Source of the DNA: Pseudopyrenochaeta lycopersici
Taxonomy: Eukaryota; Ascomycota; Dothideomycetes; Pleosporales; Pseudopyrenochaetaceae
NCBI GenBank assembly: GCA_003313425.1
Contig: NHZP01000058.1
Span: 226,991-290,990 of the forward strand
Length of the DNA stretch: 64,000 bases
Direction: 5' to 3'
Part shown: positions 1-11,651 of the stretch, piece by piece
Position numbering within the stretch: the stretch's first letter is position 1
Layout of the letters: each line of letters starts with the position of its first letter
The notes under the pieces: generated by a model
Databases searched by the model: none
Seen by the model: the letters and a program-made list of their open reading frames with translations, nothing else
What the model was told of the DNA's origin: nothing
Program-made: the position numbers and the translations under genes

Positions 1-1075
1 GGCAATAGAAGAAGCTCATCTTCTTGCAGCAGACATAACACACGCTGTAGCAGTGACATGTACCGACCAAGGCAACCCGGGTTATGATCTCTTTGTGTGT
101 CAACGGCTAAAGCTACAGCCTGGCGTACAAAGAGTGTTGCTACATGGCGTCGGCTGTGCAGGTGGCCTTTCGGCGCTTCGTGCAGCCGCCGATCTCGCCG
201 CCGCGGCATCGCAAAGAGGTCGGCCAGCCCGAATTCTAGTGTTCGCATGCGAACTATGTAGCCTCTTCTTCAGAGCAGAATTGCAGGCCGCTTGTCAAGA
301 TGGAGAGAAATTGCACATTGCCCCAGCCTTGTTCTCGGACGCAGCTGCTGCGCTGGTGGTGTGTAACGGGCTTGCCATTGGAGAGAAGCAGAAGCCAATA
401 TTTGAGCTACAAGAGTGGGGGAGTGTGGTGATGCCGGGAACTCTGGAACACATGTCTTATGAAATTGAAACGAACGGTATGTTTTTCCACGTTGTGTGGT
501 AGCTCCCTAGCTTTTGAACCTAATGCGCGACTACAGGGATGATCGCGAACATGACGAAGGATGTCCCAAAGGCAGCTGTCAGCGCCATATCCCCGATGTT
601 TAACCAGCTTCGTGATTCGGCAAACATTCCATACAAACGTGGCCCATTGTCAAGCTTTGAACATTCGAGTTTTGACTGGGCACTACATCCAGGTGGTACT
701 GCGATCCTGCAAGGCGCACAGAAGGCCCTGCTGCTTACTGATGACCATATTCGTGCCTCTCTCGAGGTGTATCGGTCATTTGGAAATTCTTCCAGCCCAA
801 CTGTACTTATAGTACTAGATAAACTCAGAAAGATGGGCTTTGGACGAGATCATGTGGTGGCTACCAGCTTTGGGCCAGGACTGATGATTGAAATGTGCAT
901 GATGAGGCGGTGTCGCGATGCTCCCACAGCACAGTCATCAAGCCTAAGTTTTCAGGACAAAATCCATAAGTTCTTGTTGTCTCTACAGTTCAGGCTCAGA
1001 ACGGTACAGAAGAAGGCTGCAAAAGGAAAGCTGATGCATAGCACAAGGAACGAATGTAGCTCCATGGTACGATAA
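1..1075 (+). CDS. Type III polyketide synthase (chalcone/stilbene synthase family), 5'-truncated by window edge
   Basis: Frame 2 is open from the first bases and joins a second exon across a 60-nt intron at 477-536 (GTATGT donor, CTACAG acceptor). The join restores a Gly codon and continues in frame to TAA at 1073-1075. About 336 residues are visible; the family is usually near 400, so the N-terminal part lies left of the window. Conserved pieces are clear: TCTDQGNPGYD, the active-site Cys in HGVGCAGGLSALR, the catalytic His in ALHPGGTAILQGAQ, the catalytic Asn in SFGNSSSPT, and a C-terminal SFGPGL loop. All three triad residues are present, so the visible part looks functional. These cytosolic enzymes condense malonyl-CoA onto acyl-CoA starters to give pyrones or resorcinols; the product here cannot be read from sequence. 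No pathway partner lies in the window. Confidence 0.93.
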
Positions 1076-1456
1076 GCGCATTCTTTCGCTAATATACTCT
1101 GGGAAGGCCTCTCAACTTCTTGACTTCGCCGAGTAATCTAATTAATATAGGGTCAATACACAGTGCTATTTAGGTTCTATTTGAAGCTTTCCGGGCGAAA
1201 CGCAAACTTGCGTATTGTAAATGCTGCCAGGATGCGTGTTCCGGTGCTACAAGCCTCCGAAATTGCTCTGCTTAGGCTTTCAAACCACCGTTACTGCATG
1301 CAGGCGGTTATAAGGGAATTTGTATAAAATTACAGTAATATTTGCGTAGCAAAGGGCTTATCATCGTTTAGACGCCCTCGCGCGAGTTAAAGTACTGTTG
1401 CGTTGTTGTCTACTACATCCAGGTAACAGGGCGCCTGACTTTCTCACAAATCAATA
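1076..1456. other. Intergenic, PKS 3' flank
   Basis: About 380 bp of mixed composition with no supported reading frame. It ends at the TA dinucleotide (1455-1456) that flanks the outermost transposon. Confidence 0.6.
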
Positions 1457-2216
1457 ACGTGTTTCACCAGTCAGTGGCCAAAACCTGTCAGCGGCCAGCC
1501 CCACCAAAGTCAACGCGTCTCAGCGCGTTCAAACAGCAACAGCCTCTCAACAACGTCTCTTAATGGCTGACTAAGAAGGTTAAATTAGGCTTGCTCTAGC
1601 AGCTCTTCATAAAAACCAGATTTCTTGAGTTTCCTCTGCAGCTGCGCTATTTGCTGTCCCTCGTACCACCCTTTGACGTCGCCTCTAAGGTAGCCTACCT
1701 CAGGCCACGCGCAATTACTAGAAGCGCAAGCTAGACCCTGTTAAAGAGCAGTCCCTTGTTTAATAGGCACTAGACCTCTCTTAACGAGGATTTCCGCCTG
1801 CGGTTATCTAAGTACACTAAACGGCAGATATTCTGCTAGCTGCGCGTGGCTAAGATCCTCCTCCTTAGCCTGTTAGTAAGAACTAGGTGTCACGCTTTGT
1901 CTGCAGCTAGCTAGAGCTGCAGATAGAGTAGAATAGAAAGCTGCACTCACAGCGCGCACGATATAAGGATCTAGCTACTATCAGCGCGTGGTTTAAGCTC
2001 GTATAAGAGATATACTCCGCGAATAATATAGTAGATATAGACTTCTATAATTTAGACAAAACTAGGTTTATAATAGGCGTTATACAGCATCTTAGCTTAA
2101 TTAATAGGCTTAGCTAGTATAAGATCTCCTGCGTTATTAGTCTTAGAGCCCTTCTAGTCTAGCTATTAGCTAGCTTATTAAAGGTTATTATCTTACTCTT
2201 ACTTTAACGTGTCCCA

Positions 2217-3615
2217 CAAGCGAGCGCTGCGCACAAGCGAGCGCCGCACCCCACTAAGTTTAAGCACCTCTACTAGCGTACAGCTTAACTATAAATTTAA
2301 GTACTCTATAGATATTAATATGTAAGCTTAAGTAGCACCTATGGTATTATTTTTATAGATACGCGAGTTATACCTAGTCTCTCTGCACCTTTTACAGCGC
2401 GATAGAGCCTGCTGTTAAGGCCTAATTACTCTCTACTTTAATATATTTTACGCCTAATTTATTAATCAGCCTCTTATTAAGTAACTATATCCTCTCTAAC
2501 TCTATTTATTAAGACTCCTTACTTCTAAAACTACTTTCTCTTATACTGCTTTTACTAAGTTACTACCTTATTAGCCTTCTTAAGGCTATTAATTCTACCT
2601 TCTATTAGCTTAGCTTTATATACCCCTACTATAGCCCCCTTTATAAACTAATTAAGCGCCTTAATAATAAAGGCTAGTAATAAGCTCTTATGCTATTAAA
2701 TGTAATTACTAATTAGAGTTAATTAAGCCTTAAACTTACGTAGGTTCCTAAGTGTTTAAGGCTCCTAGAGAGCTCCTTACTGAGCTCCTTACTAGGCTCC
2801 TTGCTTAGCTCCTTACTCAGCTCCTAGCTGAGCTCCTAGTTAAGCTCCTAATTGAGCTCCTAGCTGAGCTCCTAGCTGAGCTCCTTCCTAAGCTCCTAAC
2901 TGAGCTGCTAGTGATAGCGTACGCAGCTGGACATCTAGCCTTAACAAGACAACGTCTAGCTAGAGAGGAATAAGGCCTGCTCCTTAAAATACTAAGCGTA
3001 TATTAACTGCAGTAAAAGCTTAATTAAATACTGCTTTAAAGGTAGGCAGAAATTTAAGCTTAGTAATGTAGTTAATATAGGCCTTTATTAAGCTCTCTAT
3101 CTAGCAGCTATACGCCTCCTTAAGAGGAGAGAAGCAGCTAATATTAAGAGGCTATAGTAGATAAGATAAGTATAGTAGTATATAAAGGGTATAGATAGCT
3201 AATTTAAGCTAACTAGACCCCTACTACGCGTTAATAGCAGCTTATTAGCTATATTATATATAGCTGCGCACGTAAGCAGAAATCTACGCTAATCTAGATT
3301 AAGTATATAAATAACTATTACCTCCTCTTCTAGCTAGGTAAGCTTCCTTAAGTTAGGCTAGTAATCGCGTTAAGCAGTAGTCCTAGCGCGTTAGTAACAG
3401 ATTATTCTTTTAGACACGTTAAAGATTACTACTACAGGCTAGTTACTACTAATTTAATGCGTATAAATAGCTAAGATAGTAAGCTATATATCTGCTTTAT
3501 TTAAAGGTATTTAAAGAGCGTAGCGTTAAGCTATTGTACGTTAAGATAAGAGAGGTGCTTAAACTTAGTAGGGTGCGGCGCTCGCTTGTACGCGGCGCTC
3601 GCTTGTGGGACACGT
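2217..3615 (-). mobile_element. TIR element B (Fot1/pogo-like, 1.4 kb, RIP-degraded)
   Basis: The left end begins ACGTGTCCCACAAGCGAGCG at 2217. The right end is its inverse, ending GCTTGTGGGACACGT at 3615, with about 55 bp of inverted match. TA flanks both sides (2215-2216, 3616-3617). On the minus strand, just beyond the minisatellite, a degenerate reading gives a G-L-I-P-L, D-V-V-L, R-L-D-V-Q-L-R-T series, the typical C-terminal signature of Fot1/pogo DDE transposases. Stop codons are frequent and TpA is enriched, as expected after RIP. Confidence 0.8.
2761..2909. repeat. 12-bp minisatellite inside element B
   Basis: Roughly a dozen imperfect 12-bp units based on GAGCTCCTAGCT stand head to tail. 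On the minus strand, in frame with the transposase remnant, they read as G-A-Q-L tetrapeptides, with some Gln codons turned into stops. The array therefore lies in the C-terminal tail of the ancestral transposase. Confidence 0.8.
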
Positions 3616-4614
3616 TAACGTGTTCCACCACCTAATGCACGTCCCCACCTAATGCACGCAGTTTTTAAGAACACTTAAATCCTTCTATCTTCCTATCTAA
3701 ATAAGATATACTTCTAAAAATTTAGTTATTTAAATTTCTAAAGTATTAGTAATAATTTAAAAAAATAATTAATAAATTTAAGCTAGTATTAAAAGAGTTA
3801 TATAAGTTTAAAGTTATAGCTTAAAAAAAGCTAAAATACTTAATTATATAATATTTATAAGTACTATTACTATAAAATTTTAAGTACTTATTATAATAGC
3901 TAATAAAGTTAATATATTAAATTATATAGTATTAAAAGTATATTATAATAAAGTTATATAGCTTTTTAATAATACTTTTTAAAACTTAGAGAAATTATTA
4001 ATAAAGTTACTACAGTGCCCTTCCAAAAGTTCTCGCCGCGCTAGTGCGACGCGCCCTATTACAACAACACTACCTTAACTTTGCAGTATTATAATTATGC
4101 TCCTATAACGCTAAATTCTTTAAGAAATAGACTAAAATACGCGCAGACGTCCTAATTTAATAGTCTAGTAGCAGAATTAAATTATTAGCATGCTGTATAG
4201 TAGTGCTATAGTTACTGAAGTTGCTAACGCGTTTAGCTGCAGTAAACGCAGTATACGTGATATTAGGAAAAGATATTAATAAACTAGTAAAATAATAGAT
4301 AAACCTCGCAGCAGTAGACTACCTATACTATTACTTTATTAGAAGAAGATTATCTATTATAAAGCACGCGTATAGCTAAAAATTACGTATAAAGAGCTAG
4401 CTGAAGAGGTAGTAGTTATAAATCTAGATAGCACTACTTTAAAGCTACCTAGCTATTCTATATTACAGCAGTATCTTAAAAGATAAGGCCTTACTAAATC
4501 TCCTTATAAAAAGCGTCTAAAGCTTAATAAATCGCGTGCGTTACGGCAGCTTAAGTTCTGTAGAGAGTACTCTTCTTTCTTATAGTATTAACGCACTATA
4601 CGCTTCTTAGATAA

Positions 4615-5003
4615 TGTGAAGAATCTTAAAAGCTATCGGTGAGGATAACCAATAAGATTGCAAGGTTGGTTCTCCAGGATAGAGTGAGGGACTAGATAGA
4701 AAGGGGTTTAATACTAAGACAGTAAGAGGGCGCTTCTGTAAAGAGTACTAAGGGTTAAGAATAATTAGTATTACTATTACTATACTATAGAGTATAATAT
4801 TAAGTTAAACATAATAAGCTATAGGGGTTTATTGTAGTGATCTATATACATAGAAGTTATGCATATTGCTTAGTGTACTTAGTGTGCTCAGTGTTACTAA
4901 TCAGACTAATTAACTAAGCACGTTACGTGACCTCAGTTATTAGTCCAATACCTGTAAAGTCCAGTTAGGGCCACTAGGACAGAGTTCTAGCAGGATCGTA
5001 ACA
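4615..5003 (-). repeat. gypsy-1 3' LTR
   Basis: 389 bp, TGTGAAGAATC to ATCGTAACA. Its first 80 bp are less RIP-mutated than the partner LTR, whereas its last part is more mutated. Confidence 0.92.
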
Positions 5004-5088
5004 CCATCCCCCTTCTGTCCTAGCGCTGTCCTTAGTGCTTATTATATAACGCGGGTGTTTCCCACTTCTTACCGCATTATATCTCGCC

Positions 5089-5670
5089 ATGCCTAAATAT
5101 CTACAAGTGTCTAGTACTATCCGTCGCTAACGCCTCTACGATTTTATTAACTCCTTTAAGGAAGCTATAGTTTAAAAGTGCGCGATGTGCGCGAAGTATA
5201 ATAGGGTGTATAAGGTCTATGTTCGTTCTAGGAAATGTAGTAAGTATCTGCGTTAAGGGTAACGCTACAACGTACGAGTTACAGAGTCTAAGTTTAAATA
5301 ATTAGTAGATTAAAAGACGAAGCTTTAGGAACAGATAAAAGAATCTAAGAACACGTAAGAAGTTATAATAAAGGCGCATAAAAAGGCTCTAGAAGAGCTG
5401 CGCGTTACTTAGGCTCGCGAAGAGTAGTTACAATAGTAAATAGATTTAATTAATTAGCGCGTAGAAGAAGTAATAGCTATAGAGGAGCAGAACATTAAAG
5501 AGTAAGAGGCGGCAGAGGCCTTATTACCTAAAAACGCTTCTAACGCTCTTAGGTTTAGTTTATCGCCTAGTACTTAGGGTGCGTTTAAGGGCTTCCCCCT
5601 TAAGTACTAAGAGGTCCTAGCAGGCGATAAGTTACCTATAGCAGATCTAACAGTTTCTTCTAGCTCCTAA
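5089..5670 (+). pseudogene. Antisense accessory ORF of gypsy-1: Zn2Cys6-like cluster plus charged helical region (RIP-broken)
   Basis: This frame opposes gag-pol and lies between the pol 3' end and the LTR. From ATG 5089 a single frame can be read for 193 codons without indels, interrupted only by TAA/TAG codons where Gln or Trp codons would be expected. Codons 31-60 carry C-X2-C-X6-Y-X8-C-X2-Y-X6-Y at 5179, 5188, 5209, 5236, 5245 and 5266. With Tyr taken as mutated Cys, the spacing fits the fungal Zn(II)2Cys6 consensus. An Arg/Lys-rich link and a Glu/Lys/Ala/Gln-rich, coiled-coil-like stretch follow to about codon 150. Equivalent frames occur in gypsy-2 and gypsy-3. I infer a DNA-binding-like element protein; the function is unknown. 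Confidence 0.72.
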
Positions 5671-6527
5671 CGTTTCTTAAGGTTTATTTACTTTTTCTTT
5701 TTTCTTTCCTCCCTCTCCTAGTATTCTCTAATTTTTTCTTAACAGTTCCTTAGGTTTTCTAGTAGTTCCTACGTACTTTCTATACTTAAGTATCCCTTCT
5801 ACTTAACTAGGTAGCTAAAGCTTAATTCTAGGTTGTTAACTCTTCTATTTTATTAGTAACCCCAGATTTTCTCAACTTTAAACTTGTTTTCTTCCTCTAG
5901 TTTATATTAGAATATTCTTTATAGTAGCGTCGCAGGGTTAGCTAGTTCTAACTTAGAGATATAAAAGCATAGGTAGATCTTTGCATTTAGTAGTAGCTCA
6001 AGTATATAATTTACAGGTCCGTTTCGTTCTTTAACTAAAAATAGTCTAACCTTAACATAATTAAGTCCCTTACTTAGTCGCCTGTTGCGTAGATTTTTTA
6101 TAAGTAAGTATACTTTATCCCCCTTCTTTAGCTAAGGTGCTATTTTTCTTTTCTTATTTTAGTAGGAAATACTATTACGTTATACTTTCTTAAGGTTCTC
6201 TTAGAGTTGTTTATATACTTTCTTTATTTCTTTAGCTATTTTTATAGCTGCTTTAGTTTTTCTGCTAAGGTATAACTTTATAAAAAGATTAGGGTGTCTC
6301 CTGTAGTTAGTAAAGAACGGTGTCTTTCTAGTTAATTCTAATAATTTATTATTATAGGCTAGTTATGCTATTAGTAATAATAAGACCTAATTATTTTATT
6401 ATTAATTGCTGTAAATTCTTAGGTAGGTCTTTATTATTCTGTTTATTCTTTCTGTCTGTCTATCTGTTTATAGGTAATAGGCTGTTAACAACTTTCTCTT
6501 TATTCCTATTACAGCTATTAGGGTAGA

Positions 6528-6761
6528 CTAGAAGTTAGATATAAAGAGCTTATCTCTGTTACTTATAATAGACTTAGGTATACTATGATATCGTATCAAT
6601 CTGTCTAAGACAACAAACACTAGTTGTTCTGTGTTATAGTTGTTTCTAAACAGTATTATTTCTGCTGCTTTCGTAAACCTGCAGACTATGTTAAAGATAG
6701 CGTTATACTTAATTCCTGTTGCAAGATCTTTAGACAGTAGTAACCCTGTTATAAAGTCCAT
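6528..6761 (-). pseudogene. gypsy-1 integrase core fragment
   Basis: A 77-codon open stretch begins with M-D-F-I-T-G-L-L and continues through Y-N-A-I-F-N-I-V-C-R-F-T-K and S-I-I-S-N-R-D-K-L-F. These match the first part of the DDE integrase core of gypsy elements. The second Asp box reads S-N-R-D where S-D-R-D is usual, a G-to-A change. Confidence 0.85.
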
Positions 6762-7706
6762 AGAAATGTCTGCCTAAGGTTTATTAGGTAGCTCTATAGC
6801 TTACATTTCTCTGTAGGGTGCGTAGGTACTGTGTTTATTCTTATAACAGTCCGCGCATTTTTTAATAAACTATTTAACCTTAGCTTTTATGTTCTTAAAG
6901 CTGTAGTATCGCTGTATAAGTTCTATTATTCTTTTAATTCTAGGATAACTATATACTAAGTTATTATAGTGTTGTCAGATAATTACTTCTTACAATTCTT
7001 TAGGTACTTTAGACATAATTATTATAGTGTTGTTTAATAACTTATTAGGTCCTAGGCTTCTATCCTAGTTTACTTAAAGGATAGTATTATTAACTATTAC
7101 TTTTATTCCTGCGATGTCTGATCTGCGGCTAAGAGCGTTAGCTCTGCTGTTATCCTTTCCTAGCGTATACACAATCTTAAACTTATATTATCCTAGCATT
7201 TTAGCCTATCTAACCTGTCTATAGTTTAAGGTCTTAGTAGTAGTAAAATAAACTAAGTTCTTATAATCTGTAAATATCGTAAGATCTAAGTAACTCTCTG
7301 CGTAGATTCACTAGTAGTTAAGGGCGTCAACAACTACTATAAGCTCTTTATTATGCACGTCGTAGCGTTCCTTAGCGTCTATAAATTTTCTTAAGTAGTA
7401 CGCGATTAAGTGCTATTTCCTATTGCGCTCTTATTTTACCGTTGCGCCTAGTGCAAGGTCTAAGGCGTCTGTTTTAAACTGTAGAGGTTCTCCTGTTCAG
7501 AAGGTAATTAACACTAGTAGTGCAATGCAGGCTTCCTTAAGCATTTAGAATGCTTTCCTTTGTTCGTTTCCCTATTCCTATTTTATATCTTTCCTTATAA
7601 GTTTAGTAAGTAAGATAGATTTTTTAGAAAAGTCCTTAATAAACTGTTAGTTAAAGTTAACAAATCTTATAAATAACTGTATGTCTTTAACTATTTTAGG
7701 TTTAGG

Positions 7707-7952
7707 CTATTCCTTTACTACTCTTATTTTCTCTTCGCTTATCTTTATTCTATACGCACCTACTGTGTATCTAAGGAATTTGACTTCTTCCTTATAGAAC
7801 TCGCATTTCTTAGGTTTAAGCAGCAAACTAAATCTTCCTAAGCAGGCAAGAACTATTTTAACGTGCTTAATATGTTCCTGTAGATTATTAGAGTACACGA
7901 GGATGTTATTAAGGTATGCGATAACAAATACGTCTAGGTATTCCCTTAACAC
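7707..7952 (-). pseudogene. gypsy-1 reverse transcriptase fragment, catalytic YLDD now YLNN
   Basis: An 81-codon open stretch includes A-Y-L-N-N-I-L-V-Y-S and K-P-K-K-C-E-F-Y, the palm region of gypsy RT. Both catalytic aspartates have become Asn (codons AAT AAC), as expected if GAT GAC was hit at TpG sites. Confidence 0.9.
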
Positions 7953-10408
7953 ATTATTAATAAGTACTTAGCATGTCGCTAGTATATTAGTAAGACTAAA
8001 AGGCATTACTATATACTTATAGTAGCTATAGCGTATTCTAAACGCAGTCTTCTATTCTTTACCTTCCTTTATATAAATAAGGTTGTACGCTCCTCTTAAG
8101 TCTAATGCCGTAAAGACTTTCGCGAAGGCTAGTTAATCCTGTAATTTTACTATGTTTAGTAAAGAGTATTAATTCTTTACTATAATATTATTAAGTTTCT
8201 AGTAGTTAACGCATAATCTTAGCTTCCTATTCTTTTTTAGTATAAATAGTATAGAGTATCCTGCTAGCGATTGTAATTCCCTAATAAATCCCTTTTTTAA
8301 GTTCGTCTTAATATATTCGCGCAGGGTCTTAAGTTCTTTTTCTAATAAACCGTAAATTAGGCTAAAAGTTAGTTACTTCCCTTCCTATAGGATAATCTTA
8401 TAATCCTAAAGTTAATGTTTAGGTAATGCTTTTATACTTATCTCTTCCTAAAAGAGTAACTTATATTCTTTATACTTATTAGGGATTACTAGAGTTGCGC
8501 TTTGCTCCTTAACTCTAGCTTGTTAGTCTAAGGGCCTTCTATTAGTACCTGCTGAGTCAGACCCTTGTGTCTTAAAGCTGTCCTTATTTAAAGTAAGGAT
8601 TCTAATCATCATCTTCTTATCTACCCAGGCACTCAGCCGCAGCGTAGGCTTACTCGTGGTTACGTCTGTTCTACAGTATTTAAACGAGAACTTTTTCTTT
8701 TTCTAATCTATGTCTGGACTATATTCCCTTAACTATAGGAGTCCTAGTATTATATTATGCTGTAATAGTCTAAAAACGTCTAGGTTAATCGTTTCCCTAT
8801 AGTTCTAGATAATAAGTTACACGCTCTGTACTTCGTGTGTAATTACAGACTCTAATAGCATTAGTTGTCTATTAGCGACTGTTAATAGATATAGGACTAA
8901 TTTTAACGATAGGATAAGGCCAGCTTATTCTATCGCTCGCGCGGAAATATAGCTCTGTTATGCTCTAGAATCTACTAGTACCTTTATCTAGCTTCTGTTA
9001 AGCTTAATATTTAGCTTAAAGAGTCCTTATGTGCCTGTTGCGTATAGGGTTTATAGTTTTTGCCTATTAGTAGGCGTGACCCTAAAAAAGGCTCCTCCTA
9101 ATACTTGTTTAGTATCTTAATGTCTTTATACTTAAGGTAATCTAAGTTAAGGCACGTTTACTATTATTACTAATTACATTCTCTATTAAAGACTAGCTGC
9201 ATCGCTATAGTAGCCGTAGAGTTATCGTTTCCTAGGAAGTAGAGGACAGTCCTCTTATCCTATAAGTAGTTATCGCATTTAACTTCAGAGTAATCATACT
9301 ATTAGTATTTATATTAGTGAAACAAGTAAGGGAAGTATCCCTGTTCTGTCTTACTTGAATAGTGTATAGCGCACAGGTCTGTGGTACAGAAAGACTAGTG
9401 GATAACATCGTGTCGCTTATTGCGTGGATCTATCAAGTAGTCTGGTACTAGTTTCTATAGTCCTTTGCGCATGGTATGTAGGGTCTGAGCCGCCTCTGCG
9501 CGCTTATAGTAGTTTCTAGCTTCTTCTTCTGTGAGCAGCTAGTTAGGGTTAACGTTCTCTTTATTATCCTCCTAATGCATTTATTATTTAAGCTAGGTAT
9601 AGATGTCTTGTTTCTCACCGTCTGTAAGCACGATCTTACTATAGGAGTTAACTCTAAGGTACCCTTATTATACTAGGTCCTAAGTGTTAGGTACGTAGAA
9701 GGCGTCTTCCCGTGTTAATAGTAGCATTATTTGGCGTCGTAGTACGTATTTAAGGGTCTTAACTACCAAAGGTTCTAGTGCCTATATTTGTCTAGCTTGT
9801 TAAAGTTTCTATAGTGCGTCCCTAACGCTTACAGGTTACTATGCTTTTTTAGCTCTTTCCGCCTATTCTTATATTACTTTCGTATAATATTCGGGGTAAC
9901 AGTAGTGTTTTTATAATATATCTTACATCGCTTGTTTAGCTAGGATAATTATACTTATTCCTTATTTTATAGCTGCTTCCTATTCTTCTAGGGTTAACGC
10001 GTTAATATATTATACTTTGTACATGTGTTACGCGTATAGTTAGCAGTTAAGTTCTATAATATCTTTTTCCGCCTCTATAGGCGTTAATAGCCTTAGGGTT
10101 CCTAGTTAATGTTAGTTCTAGAAGTTTTCCCTTTTTTAATCCTTAGTTAAAAGCACTATAGTATTATTAAGGTCTTCCTTAGTATTTTTATAGACTAGGG
10201 ATAGGGAGCCGTTACTCTCTTCTTCCTTATCGCTATACTAGGTTCCTAGAATCCCTTTCTTAGTAGGTTCTAGGAGAGGTAGCTGTAACAACTCTATGTC
10301 TTAGGCTTCTTCCTTTTAGGTTGCGACAACTTCCTATATTTCGTCGATATTATGTTCTTCCTTCACCACTATTATATTAATCTAGGGGGTTACCTTATTC
10401 TTACTTCT

Positions 10409-10450
10409 ATAGTCCTTAGCTATATAGCCTTTCTTATTACAGTTAAAACA
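10409..10450 (-). pseudogene. gypsy-1 Gag zinc knuckle, degenerate
   Basis: Fourteen codons read C-X2-C-X4-Y-X4-Y where C-X2-C-X4-H-X4-C is standard. His CAY to TAY and Cys TGY to TAY are both RIP-type transitions. Confidence 0.75.
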
Positions 10451-11262
10451 AGTTATTTCTTTTTTCTTTCTGCCCTTACCTAACTTTTCCTTATTAAGGT
10501 TATCTAAATATATTACCTTAGGGCCCTCTAATAGGTACTGTCTAGGCACTTCTTATAGTTAATACTAATATTATAGGCGACTGTTATTTAGCTTATTATA
10601 ATAATCCTTCTAGGGTTTCTTATCTTCTTTTGTTTGTCCTAGTAGTTATCCTTTAAGTCGCATACAGAGCTTATAGAGCTCTATATCTAGTTAGATAGTT
10701 TTATTAATTAGGTCGTCTAGTGTCGTAATTTTCGTGCCTGTACGCATAAGCTTAGTCTGGACGTCCGCTTTCAGGCCTTATTTGTACATAGTTTTTAGGG
10801 TGTCGTCATTCTAACTAGTCTATCTAGCGTAACCTAGAAATTCGTTAGTGTAGTTGGCTGTAGACTTAGTTTGTCGCATGTTTTAAATCTTGCGTTCTGT
10901 AATAGTTGCCACGTTCAGGAGCCTGAACGCTTAGCGCATACATGTTTTAAATCTTTCTATATTTTTAAATATAACGATAAGTTCCTGAGGCTTCTCTTTA
11001 TTACTTATGTACTCGACTAGGTAGGGTTTCACCTATTTAGCAGCTTCGCCCCTCATGTAGCTTAACATGAGTACTGCTTAGTTGTTGTCGTCTATAGTGG
11101 TTGCGTTAAACTTAAAGAACAGGTTAAACTAGAGTAGCTAGTCTTCGAGCTTAAACTGATCCCTATAGAAGAGGTCCAGTTTAGTAACAGCGTTGCCTGG
11201 CCTTATAGCATGATAGTTAGTAGTTTCTATCTTAGTGTTACTTATCTTAAGGGTGTTTAAAG

Positions 11263-11651
11263 TGTAAAGAATCTTAAAAGCTATTAGTAAGGATAACTAA
11301 TAAGATTATAAGGTTAGTTCTCTAGGATAGAGTAAGGGACTAGATAGAAAGGGGTTTAATACTAAGATAGTAAGAGGGCGCTTCTGTAAAGAGTACTAAG
11401 GGTTAAGAACAATTAGTATTGCTATTACTATACTGTAGAGTATAATATTAAGTTAAACATAATAAGCTATAGGGGTTCATTGTGGTGATCTATATACATA
11501 GAAGTTATGCATGTTGCTTAGTGTGCTCGGTGTGCTCAGTGTTACTGATCAGACTGATCAACTGAGCACGTCACGTGACCTCGGTTGTTGGTCCAATACC
11601 TGTGAAGTCCAGTTGGGGCCACTGGGACAGGGTTCCAGCAGGATCGTAACA
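11263..11651 (-). repeat. gypsy-1 5' LTR
   Basis: 389 bp, directly repeated with 4615-5003. The last 130 bp (from about 11520) are GC-balanced and look unmutated. Reading inward on the minus strand, the motif CACCCTTAAGATAAG follows immediately; the same motif follows the 5' LTR of gypsy-2, so it probably marks the primer-binding region. Confidence 0.92.

Larger units (their letters stand above)
4615..11651 (-). mobile_element. Ty3/gypsy chromovirus (gypsy-1), RIP-degraded
   Basis: Two 389-bp direct repeats at 4615-5003 and 11263-11651 begin TGT and end ACA. The 5-bp target duplication GATAA is perfect (4610-4614 and 11652-11656). Coding runs on the minus strand: gag zinc knuckle near 10409-10450, reverse transcriptase near 7700-8300, integrase near 6530-6770, chromodomain near 5700-5890. 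Integrase follows RT, as in Ty3/gypsy. The chromodomain keeps Y-L-V-K-stop-K-G-Y, with Trp codons now stops. All frames are broken, so the copy is dead. Confidence 0.93.
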
